Source: an uncultured Sediminibacterium sp.
Lineage (GTDB): Bacteria; Bacteroidota; Bacteroidia; Chitinophagales; Chitinophagaceae
Assembly (NCBI GenBank): GCA_937907555.1
Contig: CALEST010000027.1
Location: forward strand, 1 to 5,055
Length of the DNA stretch: 5,055 nt
Direction of reading: 5' to 3'
In this document: one piece after another, positions 1 through 5,055 of the stretch
Layout of the letters: every line of letters starts with the position of its first letter
Numbering within the stretch: the stretch's first letter is position 1
The notes under the pieces: model-generated
What the model saw: the letters and a program-made list of their open reading frames with translations, nothing else
Database searches by the model: none
What the model was told of the DNA's origin: nothing
Position numbers and translations under genes: made by a program

Positions 1-2
1 GT

Positions 3-44
3 TTTATGAGGTATGAAGGCTATTCTTATCTGGAGCATCTGTAA
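3..44 (+). CDS. Possible 3' end of a convergent gene cut by the left edge
   Basis: A frame open from the window edge runs 13 codons and stops at TAA (42-44); its last residues read MRYEGYSYLEHL. The tail looks protein-like, and a plus-strand gene ending here would converge on rng, whose stop lies at 77-79, leaving a short gap of about 32 bases. Thirteen codons cannot be told apart from chance, and I do not recognise the tail. An open minus-strand frame also crosses this stretch (ATG at 38-36, leaving the window), so the direction is not settled. Confidence 0.22.
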   Translation, partial: FMRYEGYSYLEHL

Positions 45-76
45 GACATTACATTGTTATAATGCTAGTCCCAAGC

Positions 77-1633
77 TTACAGTTTTATTTCCTCTTCGTG
101 TTCGTTAAAGAAACGGAATTCAACAATATGGTAATTGGTGTTGGCTTTGATCTTGATTTTTGTTTTAAACTTCTTATTCCATTTTCTAATGATGGAGCTG
201 AAGAACAATCCTTTGGTAAGATGCGAGTACACAATTGGATTTACAACCAGCGTAAGGTTGTTGTGAGCATGAGAAGTTAAATAAGAAAGGCGCTTCTCAA
301 TTTCATCTTCTAGCAGAAGGCTGGAAGTTATTTTACCAGAACCTTTACAAACAGGGCAATTTTCCGAAGTATTGATATTTACTTCAGGACGCATACGCTG
401 ACGCGTTATCTGCATCAGGCCAAATTTAGAAATAGGAAGAACCGAGTGTTTAGCGCGATCTGTTTTCATGAACTCTTCCATGGCTTCCTGTAATTTCTTC
501 TTATTGTCAGGAAGTTTCATGTCAATAAAATCAACTACAATAATGCCACCAATATCTCTTAACCTTAATTGTCTGGCAATTTCTTCGGCCGCTTCCATAT
601 TGGTTTGAAGCGCATTCTCTTCCTGGTTATTGCTGACACTTTTATACCCGCTATTCACGTCAATTACGTGAAGTGCTTCCGTATGTTCAATAATTAAATA
701 CGCACCACTGGGTAGATTCACTGTTTTGCCAAATGAGCTTTTTACCTGTTTGGTAATGCCATAATGGTCAAAAATGGGCAACCCATTTCCCTGGTAAAGA
801 CTAACGATATCCTGCTTATCCGGGGCAATGCGTTGAATATAAGATTGTGTATCTGTAAAAATAGTTTGATCATTCACCACTACTTTATTGAAGTCTGCTG
901 ATAAAAGATCGCGCAGAATACTGGTGGTTTTTGTTTCCTCACTAAGAATTCTCACAGGAGCAACAGCTCCTTTCAGCTTTTTCTGAATACTATTCCAGTT
1001 TTCAATTATTCCTAAAAGATCCTGGTGCAATTCTGCAGTACTTTTTCCTTCCGCAGCAGTTCTAACTATAATGCCAAAGTTTTTAGGACGGATCGCTTCT
1101 ACTATTTTATGCAGACGCTTACGTTCTTCTCCGGAATGAATTTTTTTAGAAACTGCAACAATTTCATTGAATGGGGTAACAACCACGAATCGCCCGGGCA
1201 GGGAAATCTCACAACTCAATCTGGGACCTTTTGCTGCTATAGGTTCTTTAAGAATCTGCACCAGTACATTTGGCTTCCCATTCAGTACTTCATTGATTTT
1301 TCCTGTTTTAATAATTTCAGGTTCAGTCTGAAATTTTGAAAAATCAAACCCATTTGGCTCTTTGTCGTGAATGGCCATCTGGGTGTACTTGATGATTGAT
1401 CTGGCATAAGGGCTAAGATCGGTGTAATGAAGAAAAGCGTCTTTTTCGTATCCCACATCAATAAAAGCAGCGTTCAGCCCGGGGATTAATTTTTTAACTT
1501 TTCCCAGGTAAAGGTCACCCACAGCAAAGTTCATATCCGCACTTTCGCTATGAAGTTCTACCAGCTTTTTATCTTCCAGTAAAGCTATTTCCACGCCGGT
1601 TGGACCAGCATTTATAATTAATTCTTTGTTCAC
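77..1633 (-). CDS. rng: Ribonuclease G/E family endoribonuclease
   Basis: This is a 518-aa single-strand-specific endoribonuclease of the RNase E/G family, expected to act in the cytoplasm in 5'-monophosphate-dependent rRNA maturation and mRNA decay. An S1-type RNA-binding domain covers about residues 37-130. The 5'-sensor pair R191-T192 sits in IIVRTAAEGKS. The DNase I-like catalytic region carries D325 and N327 (HVIDVNSG) and D368 (GGIIVVDFIDM); the 43-residue D-D spacing equals that of E. coli RNase E D303/D346. The Zn-link C426-P-V-C429 follows D368 by 58 residues, also as in RNase E. The long RNase E scaffold tail is absent, so this is the short RNase G-like form. Compared with E. coli RNase G (489 aa, from memory), about 20 extra residues lie in the S1 domain near 76-107. 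The start is GTG, fixed by an in-frame stop five codons upstream and by homology at NKELIINAGPTGVEIAL. It lies downstream of the terminator at 1775-1804 and probably has its own promoter. Confidence 0.96.
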   Translation of the reverse strand: MNKELIINAGPTGVEIALLEDKKLVELHSESADMNFAVGDLYLGKVKKLIPGLNAAFIDVGYEKDAFLHYTDLSPYARSIIKYTQMAIHDKEPNGFDFSKFQTEPEIIKTGKINEVLNGKPNVLVQILKEPIAAKGPRLSCEISLPGRFVVVTPFNEIVAVSKKIHSGEERKRLHKIVEAIRPKNFGIIVRTAAEGKSTAELHQDLLGIIENWNSIQKKLKGAVAPVRILSEETKTTSILRDLLSADFNKVVVNDQTIFTDTQSYIQRIAPDKQDIVSLYQGNGLPIFDHYGITKQVKSSFGKTVNLPSGAYLIIEHTEALHVIDVNSGYKSVSNNQEENALQTNMEAAEEIARQLRLRDIGGIIVVDFIDMKLPDNKKKLQEAMEEFMKTDRAKHSVLPISKFGLMQITRQRMRPEVNINTSENCPVCKGSGKITSSLLLEDEIEKRLSYLTSHAHNNLTLVVNPIVYSHLTKGLFFSSIIRKWNKKFKTKIKIKANTNYHIVEFRFFNEHEEEIKL

Positions 1634-1659
1634 AGATTTGCAACTTTAAAATACAAGGA

Positions 1660-1681
1660 CAGGAACCTAATTGCAGGACCT
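1660..1681 (-). repeat. Imperfect direct repeat in the rng leader
   Basis: Read on the minus strand, AGGTCCTG and AGGTTCCTG lie in tandem with a 5-base spacer, 27-48 bases upstream of the rng GTG start. They could be a protein-binding or RNA-structure element in the leader, but two short copies can arise by chance. I attach no function to them. Confidence 0.2.
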
Positions 1682-1774
1682 GACATCTACTTAAACTATT
1701 TATTGCTGCTGAATAAGGAGGAGGAGTAAAGTTGCAGAAATTCTGGAGGCAACAGCAAACAGTAGATAAGTATC

Positions 1775-1804
1775 AAAAGCATTGCACGGCAGTGCAATGC
1801 TTTT
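1775..1804 (-). terminator. Rho-independent terminator between the small basic gene and rng
   Basis: A perfect inverted repeat has arms GCATTGCAC and GTGCAATGC around a 4-base loop (1788-1791). Flanking A/T tracts extend it to 13 uninterrupted base pairs. On the minus strand it begins 24 bases after the stop of the 30-aa gene and ends in TTTT, so it should close the HU-TPR-small-protein transcript. On the plus strand it is followed by TTTTT, so it could work in both directions, but no convincing plus-strand gene precedes it. It separates rng from the upstream genes and implies a separate rng promoter or partial readthrough. Confidence 0.85.
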
Positions 1805-1828
1805 TAATATTTTCAAGAGAAGAACTAA

Positions 1829-1921
1829 CTATTTCTTCTTCTTATGACGATTCTTTCTTAGACGTTTTTTTCTTTTGTGCGTCGCAATTTTATGACGCTT
1901 TCTTTTCTTACCACAAGGCAT
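1829..1921 (-). CDS. 30-aa highly basic protein, AURKAIP1/COX24 (mS38)-like, probably ribosome-associated
   Basis: A 30-codon gene runs from ATG (1921-1919) to TAG (1831-1829). The product starts MPCGKKRKRHK and ends KNRHKKKK. Of its 30 residues, 18 are Lys or Arg, 3 are His and none is acidic. I recognise it from memory as a short protein conserved across Bacteroidota and annotated in public genomes as AURKAIP1/COX24-domain protein, after the C-terminal domain of the mitochondrial small-subunit protein mS38. A structural role on the small ribosomal subunit, contacting rRNA, is inferred from that similarity and the composition. It lies 30 bases downstream of the TPR gene in the same direction, with the terminator 24 bases after its stop, so it is probably the last gene of the HU operon; a promoter of its own inside the end of the TPR gene is possible. 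The frame assignment is firm; the function is not. Confidence 0.85.
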   Translation of the reverse strand: MPCGKKRKRHKIATHKRKKRLRKNRHKKKK

Positions 1922-1951
1922 ACAAAGAGATTTAAATAGTTAAACAATAAA

Positions 1952-2812
1952 TTATTTTTTCAATTCCATGATTCGGTTACTGAGTTCTTCCTTTGCCTGA
2001 GGTATCTTAACCAGTTCCTTTGCTTTTTCATAAAAAACAATGGCGTTGGCTTTGTCTCCTTTAAGGTCGTAACACTCAGCTATATGAAATATAGCTTCAA
2101 TGTTTTCGGGTTCCTTTTTCACTATTAGTAAAAATCGCTCAATCGCTTTGTCGTATTGTCCGCTTTTCTTACCACCCAGTGCAAGCATCATTTGCCCATA
2201 AGTATTATCCGGATTTCTGTCTACCACTTTCTTAATCAGTGTAATTCCTTCCATAGGGTTGGTACTGATATTTCCGAAAAGGTAGCAGGCACCCAGTCCA
2301 ATACTGCTTGAATCATTTGCAGGATTGATTTTAAGGGCATTTTCTAAAAGAACTTTCGCATTGCTCGCCAACCAGTTCTGCATGGCTGGATCACCAGACA
2401 TCATTAACCTGTCTAAAAACAAGCGGGCGGCAAAGGTGAGGCTTTTTTCAGAATTTTCCAACTTCGCAGCCTCAGAAGTATAATATGCGTATAAATCGAA
2501 CTTTCTGGCAGAGTCGAGCCAGAAACGGGCTATTTCATGATAAGCGTGTATTTGCTGATCTTTTACACCCCCTCTGGTAACGGAATTTTCCAATGCCGTC
2601 AATCGCTGGGATTGAGATGGAGTAATACTTTCCTTTGCGGCGGTTAAAAGGGTATTGATGTCTATTTTCTGGGGGGAATCAGCTGAATGATCGTGTCCGT
2701 CATCTTCAGAATGTGTAACTGCGGACTTGTCTGGTACGGTTTTACCGCCAAAATACAAAGCAAAACAAAGTAAAAGCGCAAGAGCAGAAAGAACGTATTG
2801 TTGTTTTTTCAC
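1952..2812 (-). CDS. Membrane-anchored tetratricopeptide repeat protein of unknown function
   Basis: This 286-aa protein has a basic N-terminus (MKKQQ) and a hydrophobic segment at about 6-22, read as an uncleaved signal anchor or signal peptide. C16 follows LLL, which is not a lipobox. Next comes a polar linker with the acidic, His-rich stretch SEDDGHDHSAD (35-45), then a helical region (about 52-145). TPR-like repeats fill about 150-270: NAKVLLENALKINP, a degenerate unit at 168-201, GQYDKAIERFLLIVKKEPEN, and a last unit with GDKANAIVFYEKAKELV. The repeat domain should face the periplasm and act as a protein-protein scaffold; no catalytic motif is visible. The start is GTG, since the only in-frame codons upstream before a stop are non-start codons. 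It lies 26 bases downstream of HU and 30 bases upstream of the 30-aa gene, so co-transcription is likely. I cannot assign a partner or pathway. Confidence 0.88.
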   Translation of the reverse strand: MKKQQYVLSALALLLCFALYFGGKTVPDKSAVTHSEDDGHDHSADSPQKIDINTLLTAAKESITPSQSQRLTALENSVTRGGVKDQQIHAYHEIARFWLDSARKFDLYAYYTSEAAKLENSEKSLTFAARLFLDRLMMSGDPAMQNWLASNAKVLLENALKINPANDSSSIGLGACYLFGNISTNPMEGITLIKKVVDRNPDNTYGQMMLALGGKKSGQYDKAIERFLLIVKKEPENIEAIFHIAECYDLKGDKANAIVFYEKAKELVKIPQAKEELSNRIMELKK

Positions 2813-2838
2813 GGAAAGTTCAGTTTCTGCAAAGGTAA

Positions 2839-3123
2839 CTACTTACGTTTGCTTTTCACCTCACTTACAAATTCTTTGGCAGGTTTAAAGGCAGGAATGA
2901 AATGCTCAGGGATTTCAACTGCTACATTTTTTTTAATGTTACGACCAATTTTGGCCGCTCTTTTTTTGGTAATAAAGCTACCAAAGCCACGTATATAAAT
3001 GTTTTGGCCTTGAGAAAGACTCTCCTTTACCTCCTTGAACATTGTCTCCAGTGTAACCAAAACATCTACTTTTGGTATGCCTGTTTTTTCAGAAATGTTG
3101 TTGATGAGATCTGATTTTCTCAT
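2839..3123 (-). CDS. HU/IHF-family nucleoid DNA-binding protein
   Basis: This 94-aa DNABII-family protein should act as a homo- or heterodimer that bends DNA and compacts the nucleoid. The N-terminal helices (about 3-38) form the dimer core, RGFGSF (45-50) is the conserved turn into the beta arms, and the arm region is KKRAAKIGRN with IPAFKPAKEF behind it. Length matches the family. Where E. coli HU and IHF carry the intercalating proline of the GRNP motif, this protein has I63 (GRNIKKN); as far as I recall, GRNI is common in Bacteroidota HU proteins, so it is a lineage trait rather than damage. P72 and P77 lie further along the arm and return strand. The A-rich leader directly before ATG, without a Shine-Dalgarno, is typical of strongly translated Bacteroidota genes. 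It heads the leftward gene set and diverges from mutY. Whether it is closer to HU or IHF cannot be settled here. Confidence 0.95.
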   Translation of the reverse strand: MRKSDLINNISEKTGIPKVDVLVTLETMFKEVKESLSQGQNIYIRGFGSFITKKRAAKIGRNIKKNVAVEIPEHFIPAFKPAKEFVSEVKSKRK

Positions 3124-3153
3124 TATTAATTGTTTTTTTAATAGGTATTTGAA

Positions 3154-3186
3154 TTAAAGTAACTAAAAAAAGCTGAATTACCCAAA
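3154..3186 (-). promoter_or_regulatory. Candidate Bacteroidota-type promoter for the HU operon
   Basis: On the minus strand, TTTG (3186-3183) is followed after 21 bases by TACTTTAA (3161-3154). The Bacteroidota primary-sigma consensus is TTTG, 17-23 bases, TAnnTTTG. The -33 element is exact; the -7 element matches TAnnTT but not the final TG. Transcription would begin near 3147, giving a short A-rich leader of about 24 bases before the HU ATG. The placement is good but the -7 match is imperfect. Confidence 0.4.
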
Positions 3187-3240
3187 AAAACGGGAATTGT
3201 TTTTCAAGACAGTATCAAATCATTCAATTAGTTACAGTTG

Positions 3241-3248
3241 TAAATTTG
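3241..3248 (+). promoter_or_regulatory. Candidate -7 element for mutY
   Basis: TAAATTTG is an exact match to the Bacteroidota -7 consensus TAnnTTTG. It lies 38 bases upstream of the preferred mutY ATG at 3287, which puts a start site near 3255 and a leader of about 30 bases. No TTTG or TTG is found at the expected -33 distance (about 3216-3222), so this is a half-supported promoter. If real, it rules out the alternative mutY start at 3197. Confidence 0.35.
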
Positions 3249-3286
3249 ATTATATATTAACTATTTCCTTCCTGAAACAACCCTTT

Positions 3287-4387
3287 ATGAGGAATAATAA
3301 CGAAACAAAAGAGGATTCAAAGCGGTTTTTTACCAGACAACTAATGAGTTGGAATCAGGATAAAAATCAACGAAATATGCCCTGGAAGGGGGAAAAAGAT
3401 CCCTATAAAATCTGGCTTAGTGAGGTAATGTTGCAACAAACAAGGGTGTCGCAGGGATTGGAATACTATAATCGTTTTGTGGCTGCTTTTCCAACCATTG
3501 TAGATCTGGCCCATGCAGCAGACGAGAAAGTACTCAAAATGTGGGAAGGCCTGGGTTATTATAGCCGGTGCCGGAATCTGATACATACAGCCCGCTATAT
3601 CAGTTTTGAACTGGGAGGTATCTTCCCGGAAGATTACCATCAAATTATACAATTAAAGGGGGTAGGACCGTATACAGCAGCAGCTATTGCATCTTTTGCC
3701 TATAATCAACCCTATGCGGTGTTGGATGGAAATGTTTTCCGGGTAATTTCACGTTATGCCGGAATTGAAACGCCTATAGATACCAATGCGGGAAAGAAAG
3801 AATTTGAAGAATATGCTTTGTCTCTTCTGGATGCTGAAAATCCGAGACTTTATAATCAGGCTATTATGGACTTTGGAGCAACGGTCTGTAAGCCGGCTGC
3901 ACCTCTCTGTGGTTCCTGTTTACTATCCAGGCATTGTGCGGCTTTTTTGAACGGTCAGGTAAATCAGTTACCAGTAAAATCCAAGACAATCACCAAAAAG
4001 AAGAGATGGTTCACCTATTTTATCTTTCACAACAAAGCATATCTGGCCATAAGGCAAAGAAGGCAGAAAGATATCTGGCAGGGGCTGAACGAGTTTTATC
4101 TGTATGAATCTGAAAAGGCAATCCATTGGACTACAGAACAAGTAAAGGAATGGCTGGAACAGCATCTGGCAATTGTATCGGCAAAGGTAAAATCCATCTC
4201 AGAAGTCCAGGTTCAGCAATTGACGCACCAACAGATTACTGCGCAGTTTATCCATATTGATTTACCCTCTGTGCCAATTGCATTGAAAAGCATGGATTGG
4301 ATTCAAGAAAAAGAAATGGGTGAATTTGCCTTTCCCAGAATCATCACTGCTTATCTGGAAGCAATTCCTCTTAAAAAAGCCCGTTGA
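3287..4387 (+). CDS. mutY: A/G-specific adenine DNA glycosylase MutY
   Basis: This base-excision repair enzyme removes adenine mispaired with 8-oxoguanine. From the ATG at 3287 the protein has 366 aa. The HhH-GPD domain covers about 25-220: catalytic Glu46 in LSEVMLQQT, helix-hairpin-helix LKGVGPYTA (123-131), and catalytic Asp147 in VLDGNV. The [4Fe-4S] ligands C201, C208, C211 and C217 have the family spacing C-x6-C-x2-C-x5-C. The C-terminal NUDIX-like 8-oxoG recognition domain (about 235-362) includes IWQGLNEFYLYE and LTHQQITAQF. An in-frame TTG at 3197 would add 30 residues that do not look like MutY and overlap the likely promoter; ATG 3287 places PWK and LSEV at the usual distance from the N-terminus. 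A further ATG at 3344 is possible but would trim the first helix. The gene diverges from HU and leads into ssb after 52 bases. All catalytic and cluster residues are present, so it should be active. Confidence 0.96.
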   Translation: MRNNNETKEDSKRFFTRQLMSWNQDKNQRNMPWKGEKDPYKIWLSEVMLQQTRVSQGLEYYNRFVAAFPTIVDLAHAADEKVLKMWEGLGYYSRCRNLIHTARYISFELGGIFPEDYHQIIQLKGVGPYTAAAIASFAYNQPYAVLDGNVFRVISRYAGIETPIDTNAGKKEFEEYALSLLDAENPRLYNQAIMDFGATVCKPAAPLCGSCLLSRHCAAFLNGQVNQLPVKSKTITKKKRWFTYFIFHNKAYLAIRQRRQKDIWQGLNEFYLYESEKAIHWTTEQVKEWLEQHLAIVSAKVKSISEVQVQQLTHQQITAQFIHIDLPSVPIALKSMDWIQEKEMGEFAFPRIITAYLEAIPLKKAR

Positions 4388-4439
4388 TGGTAAATAAATA
4401 AAAAATGGGTATTTTTAAGAAGCAAATTACCTAAATCAA

Positions 4440-4835
4440 ATGCATATGCGCGGAGTTAACAAGGTTATGCTAATTGGCAATCTGGGGAAAGACCCTGATA
4501 TACAGCAGTTGGAAGGAAATATTGGAGTTGCAAAGTTTCCATTGGCTACCACCGAAACATACAAGGACAGAACGGGCAAACTGGTTTCACAAACGGAATG
4601 GCATACAGTGGTGTTGTGGAGAGGTCTGGCTGATCTTGCTGAAAAATATTTACATAAGGGCAGCTTGATTTATATAGAAGGAAGATTAAGAACCCGAAGC
4701 TGGGAAGACAAGGAAGGCAATAAAAAGTTTGCAACAGAAGTAGTAGCAGATAATTTAATTATGCTGGATAAAAAAATGGATGGAACAGCCGGCCCTGGTT
4801 CAGGTGAGCCTGATTATGAATCTCTTCCATTTTAA
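4440..4835 (+). CDS. ssb: Single-stranded DNA-binding protein
   Basis: This 131-aa bacterial SSB has one OB fold (about 5-110) and should form a tetramer that coats single-stranded DNA in replication and repair. Recognisable blocks are VNKVMLIGNLGKDP, TEWHTVVLWRGLA with W54 and W60, YLHKGSLIYIEGRLRTRSW with W88, and ATEVVADNLIMLD. A short Gly/Pro linker leads to the tail DYESLPF, the acidic tip ending in Pro-Phe through which SSB recruits partner proteins; it is less acidic than the E. coli DFDDDIPF. The linker is only about 15 residues, at the short end for the family. Two starts compete: ATG 4440 (MHMRGVNK) and ATG 4446 (MRGVNK). The second fits homologues as I remember them; the first has the better A-rich leader. 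A weak promoter candidate lies in the gap after mutY (TTG 4384-4386, TATTTTTA 4410-4417, spacer 23), so ssb may be read both from it and from mutY. Confidence 0.95.
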   Translation: MHMRGVNKVMLIGNLGKDPDIQQLEGNIGVAKFPLATTETYKDRTGKLVSQTEWHTVVLWRGLADLAEKYLHKGSLIYIEGRLRTRSWEDKEGNKKFATEVVADNLIMLDKKMDGTAGPGSGEPDYESLPF

Positions 4836-4839
4836 TTGT

Positions 4840-4863
4840 AGCAGAAACGATATTTTTGCTTTT
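4840..4863 (+). terminator. Weak hairpin between ssb and gldE
   Basis: Arms AGCAGAAA (4840-4847) and TTTTTGCT (4853-4860) can pair over 8 positions, with one G-T wobble and a 5-base loop, and only three more T follow. It starts 4 bases after the ssb stop. The stem is AU-rich and marginal, so at most it would reduce readthrough into gldE, whose candidate start is only 11 bases further on. It may be chance. Confidence 0.25.
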
Positions 4864-4874
4864 AACCAAAATCC

Positions 4875-5055
4875 GTGACCTTGGATTATCACCCTGCAGT
4901 TGATTTATTATATAGCCCCTATTTGTTAAGCGCTGTGCAAACACAAGGCACTACCATAATGGTAATGGTGTTATTGTTATTGTTTTTCCTGTCTTTTGTT
5001 TTGTCAGGGGCTGAAGTAGCTTTTTTCTCCTTAACTCATAAAGACATTAACCTGC
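4875..5055 (+). CDS. gldE: GldE, gliding-motility-associated CNNM/DUF21 membrane protein (5' part)
   Basis: The first 60 codons of a gene run off the right edge. After a short soluble lead (about 1-26), a strongly hydrophobic segment (about 27-44) runs into SGAEVAFFSLTHKDINL, the conserved start of the DUF21/CNNM transmembrane domain found in GldE and HlyC/CorC-type transporters; CBS domains and a CorC/HlyC domain would be expected beyond the window. In gliding Bacteroidota GldE is a membrane protein linked to the gliding/type IX secretion machinery, probably helping GldD; the family relation also suggests divalent-cation handling. The start is non-ATG: GTG 4875 or TTG 4881, since an in-frame TAA lies at 4863-4865 and the first in-frame ATG is residue 29, inside the membrane segment. 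The 39-base gap after ssb and the familiar mutY-ssb-gldE order support the name. Possession of gldE does not by itself show that the organism glides. Confidence 0.88.
   Translation, partial: MTLDYHPAVDLLYSPYLLSAVQTQGTTIMVMVLLLLFFLSFVLSGAEVAFFSLTHKDINL

Noticed and set aside
47..64. CATTA/TAATG inverted repeat downstream of rng
   Set aside because: A 5-bp A/T-rich stem with an 8-base loop and no T-tract is too weak to call a terminator.
1025..1339. Plus-strand frame opposite rng (104 codons)
   Set aside because: Shadow of the rng coding frame, Phe/Asn-rich, with no family features.
1732..1935. 67-codon plus-strand frame with TTG start behind AAGGAGGAGGAG
   Set aside because: It reads through the terminator hairpin and is antisense to the conserved 30-aa gene; its product has no recognisable features, and SD sequences are not a reliable start signal in this phylum.
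2750..2812. Lipoprotein signal in the TPR protein (Cys16)
   Set aside because: The residues before the Cys are LLL, with no Gly/Ala/Ser at -1, so it does not fit a lipobox; a signal anchor is the better reading.
3197..3286. 30-residue N-terminal extension of MutY from TTG 3197
   Set aside because: The extension does not resemble MutY N-termini, starts with TTG and overlaps the likely mutY -7 element; ATG 3287 gives the normal length.
3341..3652. Minus-strand frame opposite mutY (103 codons)
   Set aside because: Lies wholly inside the conserved MutY catalytic domain; no family features.
4384..4417. Promoter for ssb (TTG, 23-base spacer, TATTTTTA)
   Set aside because: The spacer is at the long limit, the -33 element is only TTG and the last base of the -7 box is wrong; noted in the ssb entry but not called as a feature.
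1..5055. Defence, mobile-element, CRISPR or secretion-cluster content
   Set aside because: I saw no transposase, integrase, repeat array, toxin-antitoxin pair or effector frames on either strand; every substantial gene belongs to a known or housekeeping-like family.

Overview
The window is ordinary chromosomal housekeeping DNA from a member of the Bacteroidota, most likely the Chitinophagaceae/Sphingobacteriales side. Four things point there: an RNase G/E-type ribonuclease, a Bacteroidota-type HU/IHF protein, a very basic 30-residue protein starting MPCGKKRKRHK, and the order mutY-ssb-gldE, where gldE is a gliding-motility gene particular to this phylum. A-rich, Shine-Dalgarno-poor leaders and a TAnnTTTG-type -7 box fit as well. 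The lineage call rests on recognition of protein families, not on a database search.

Layout. Two gene sets diverge from an AT-rich intergenic region at 3124-3286. Leftward (minus strand) run HU (2839-3123), a membrane-anchored TPR protein (1952-2812), the 30-aa basic protein (1829-1921), then a strong hairpin terminator (1775-1804), and after a leader of about 140 nt the ribonuclease rng (77-1633). Rightward (plus strand) run mutY (start best placed at 3287), ssb (4440-4835) and the first 60 codons of gldE (from 4875, cut by the window edge). Positions 1-76 lie downstream of rng and may hold the last codons of a convergent plus-strand gene. No gene-free stretch exceeds 300 bases. I see no tRNA, rRNA, insertion sequence, CRISPR array or phage gene.

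Functionally the left arm mixes nucleoid structure (HU), RNA processing (RNase G/E) and a probable ribosome-associated small protein. The right arm holds base-excision repair of 8-oxoG:A mispairs (MutY), single-strand DNA protection (SSB) and a membrane protein needed for gliding in relatives (GldE). The least understood parts are the TPR protein and the 30-aa protein. The latter is so short that ORF callers with a length cut-off would miss it. I found no convincing evidence of a new defence or mobile system here.
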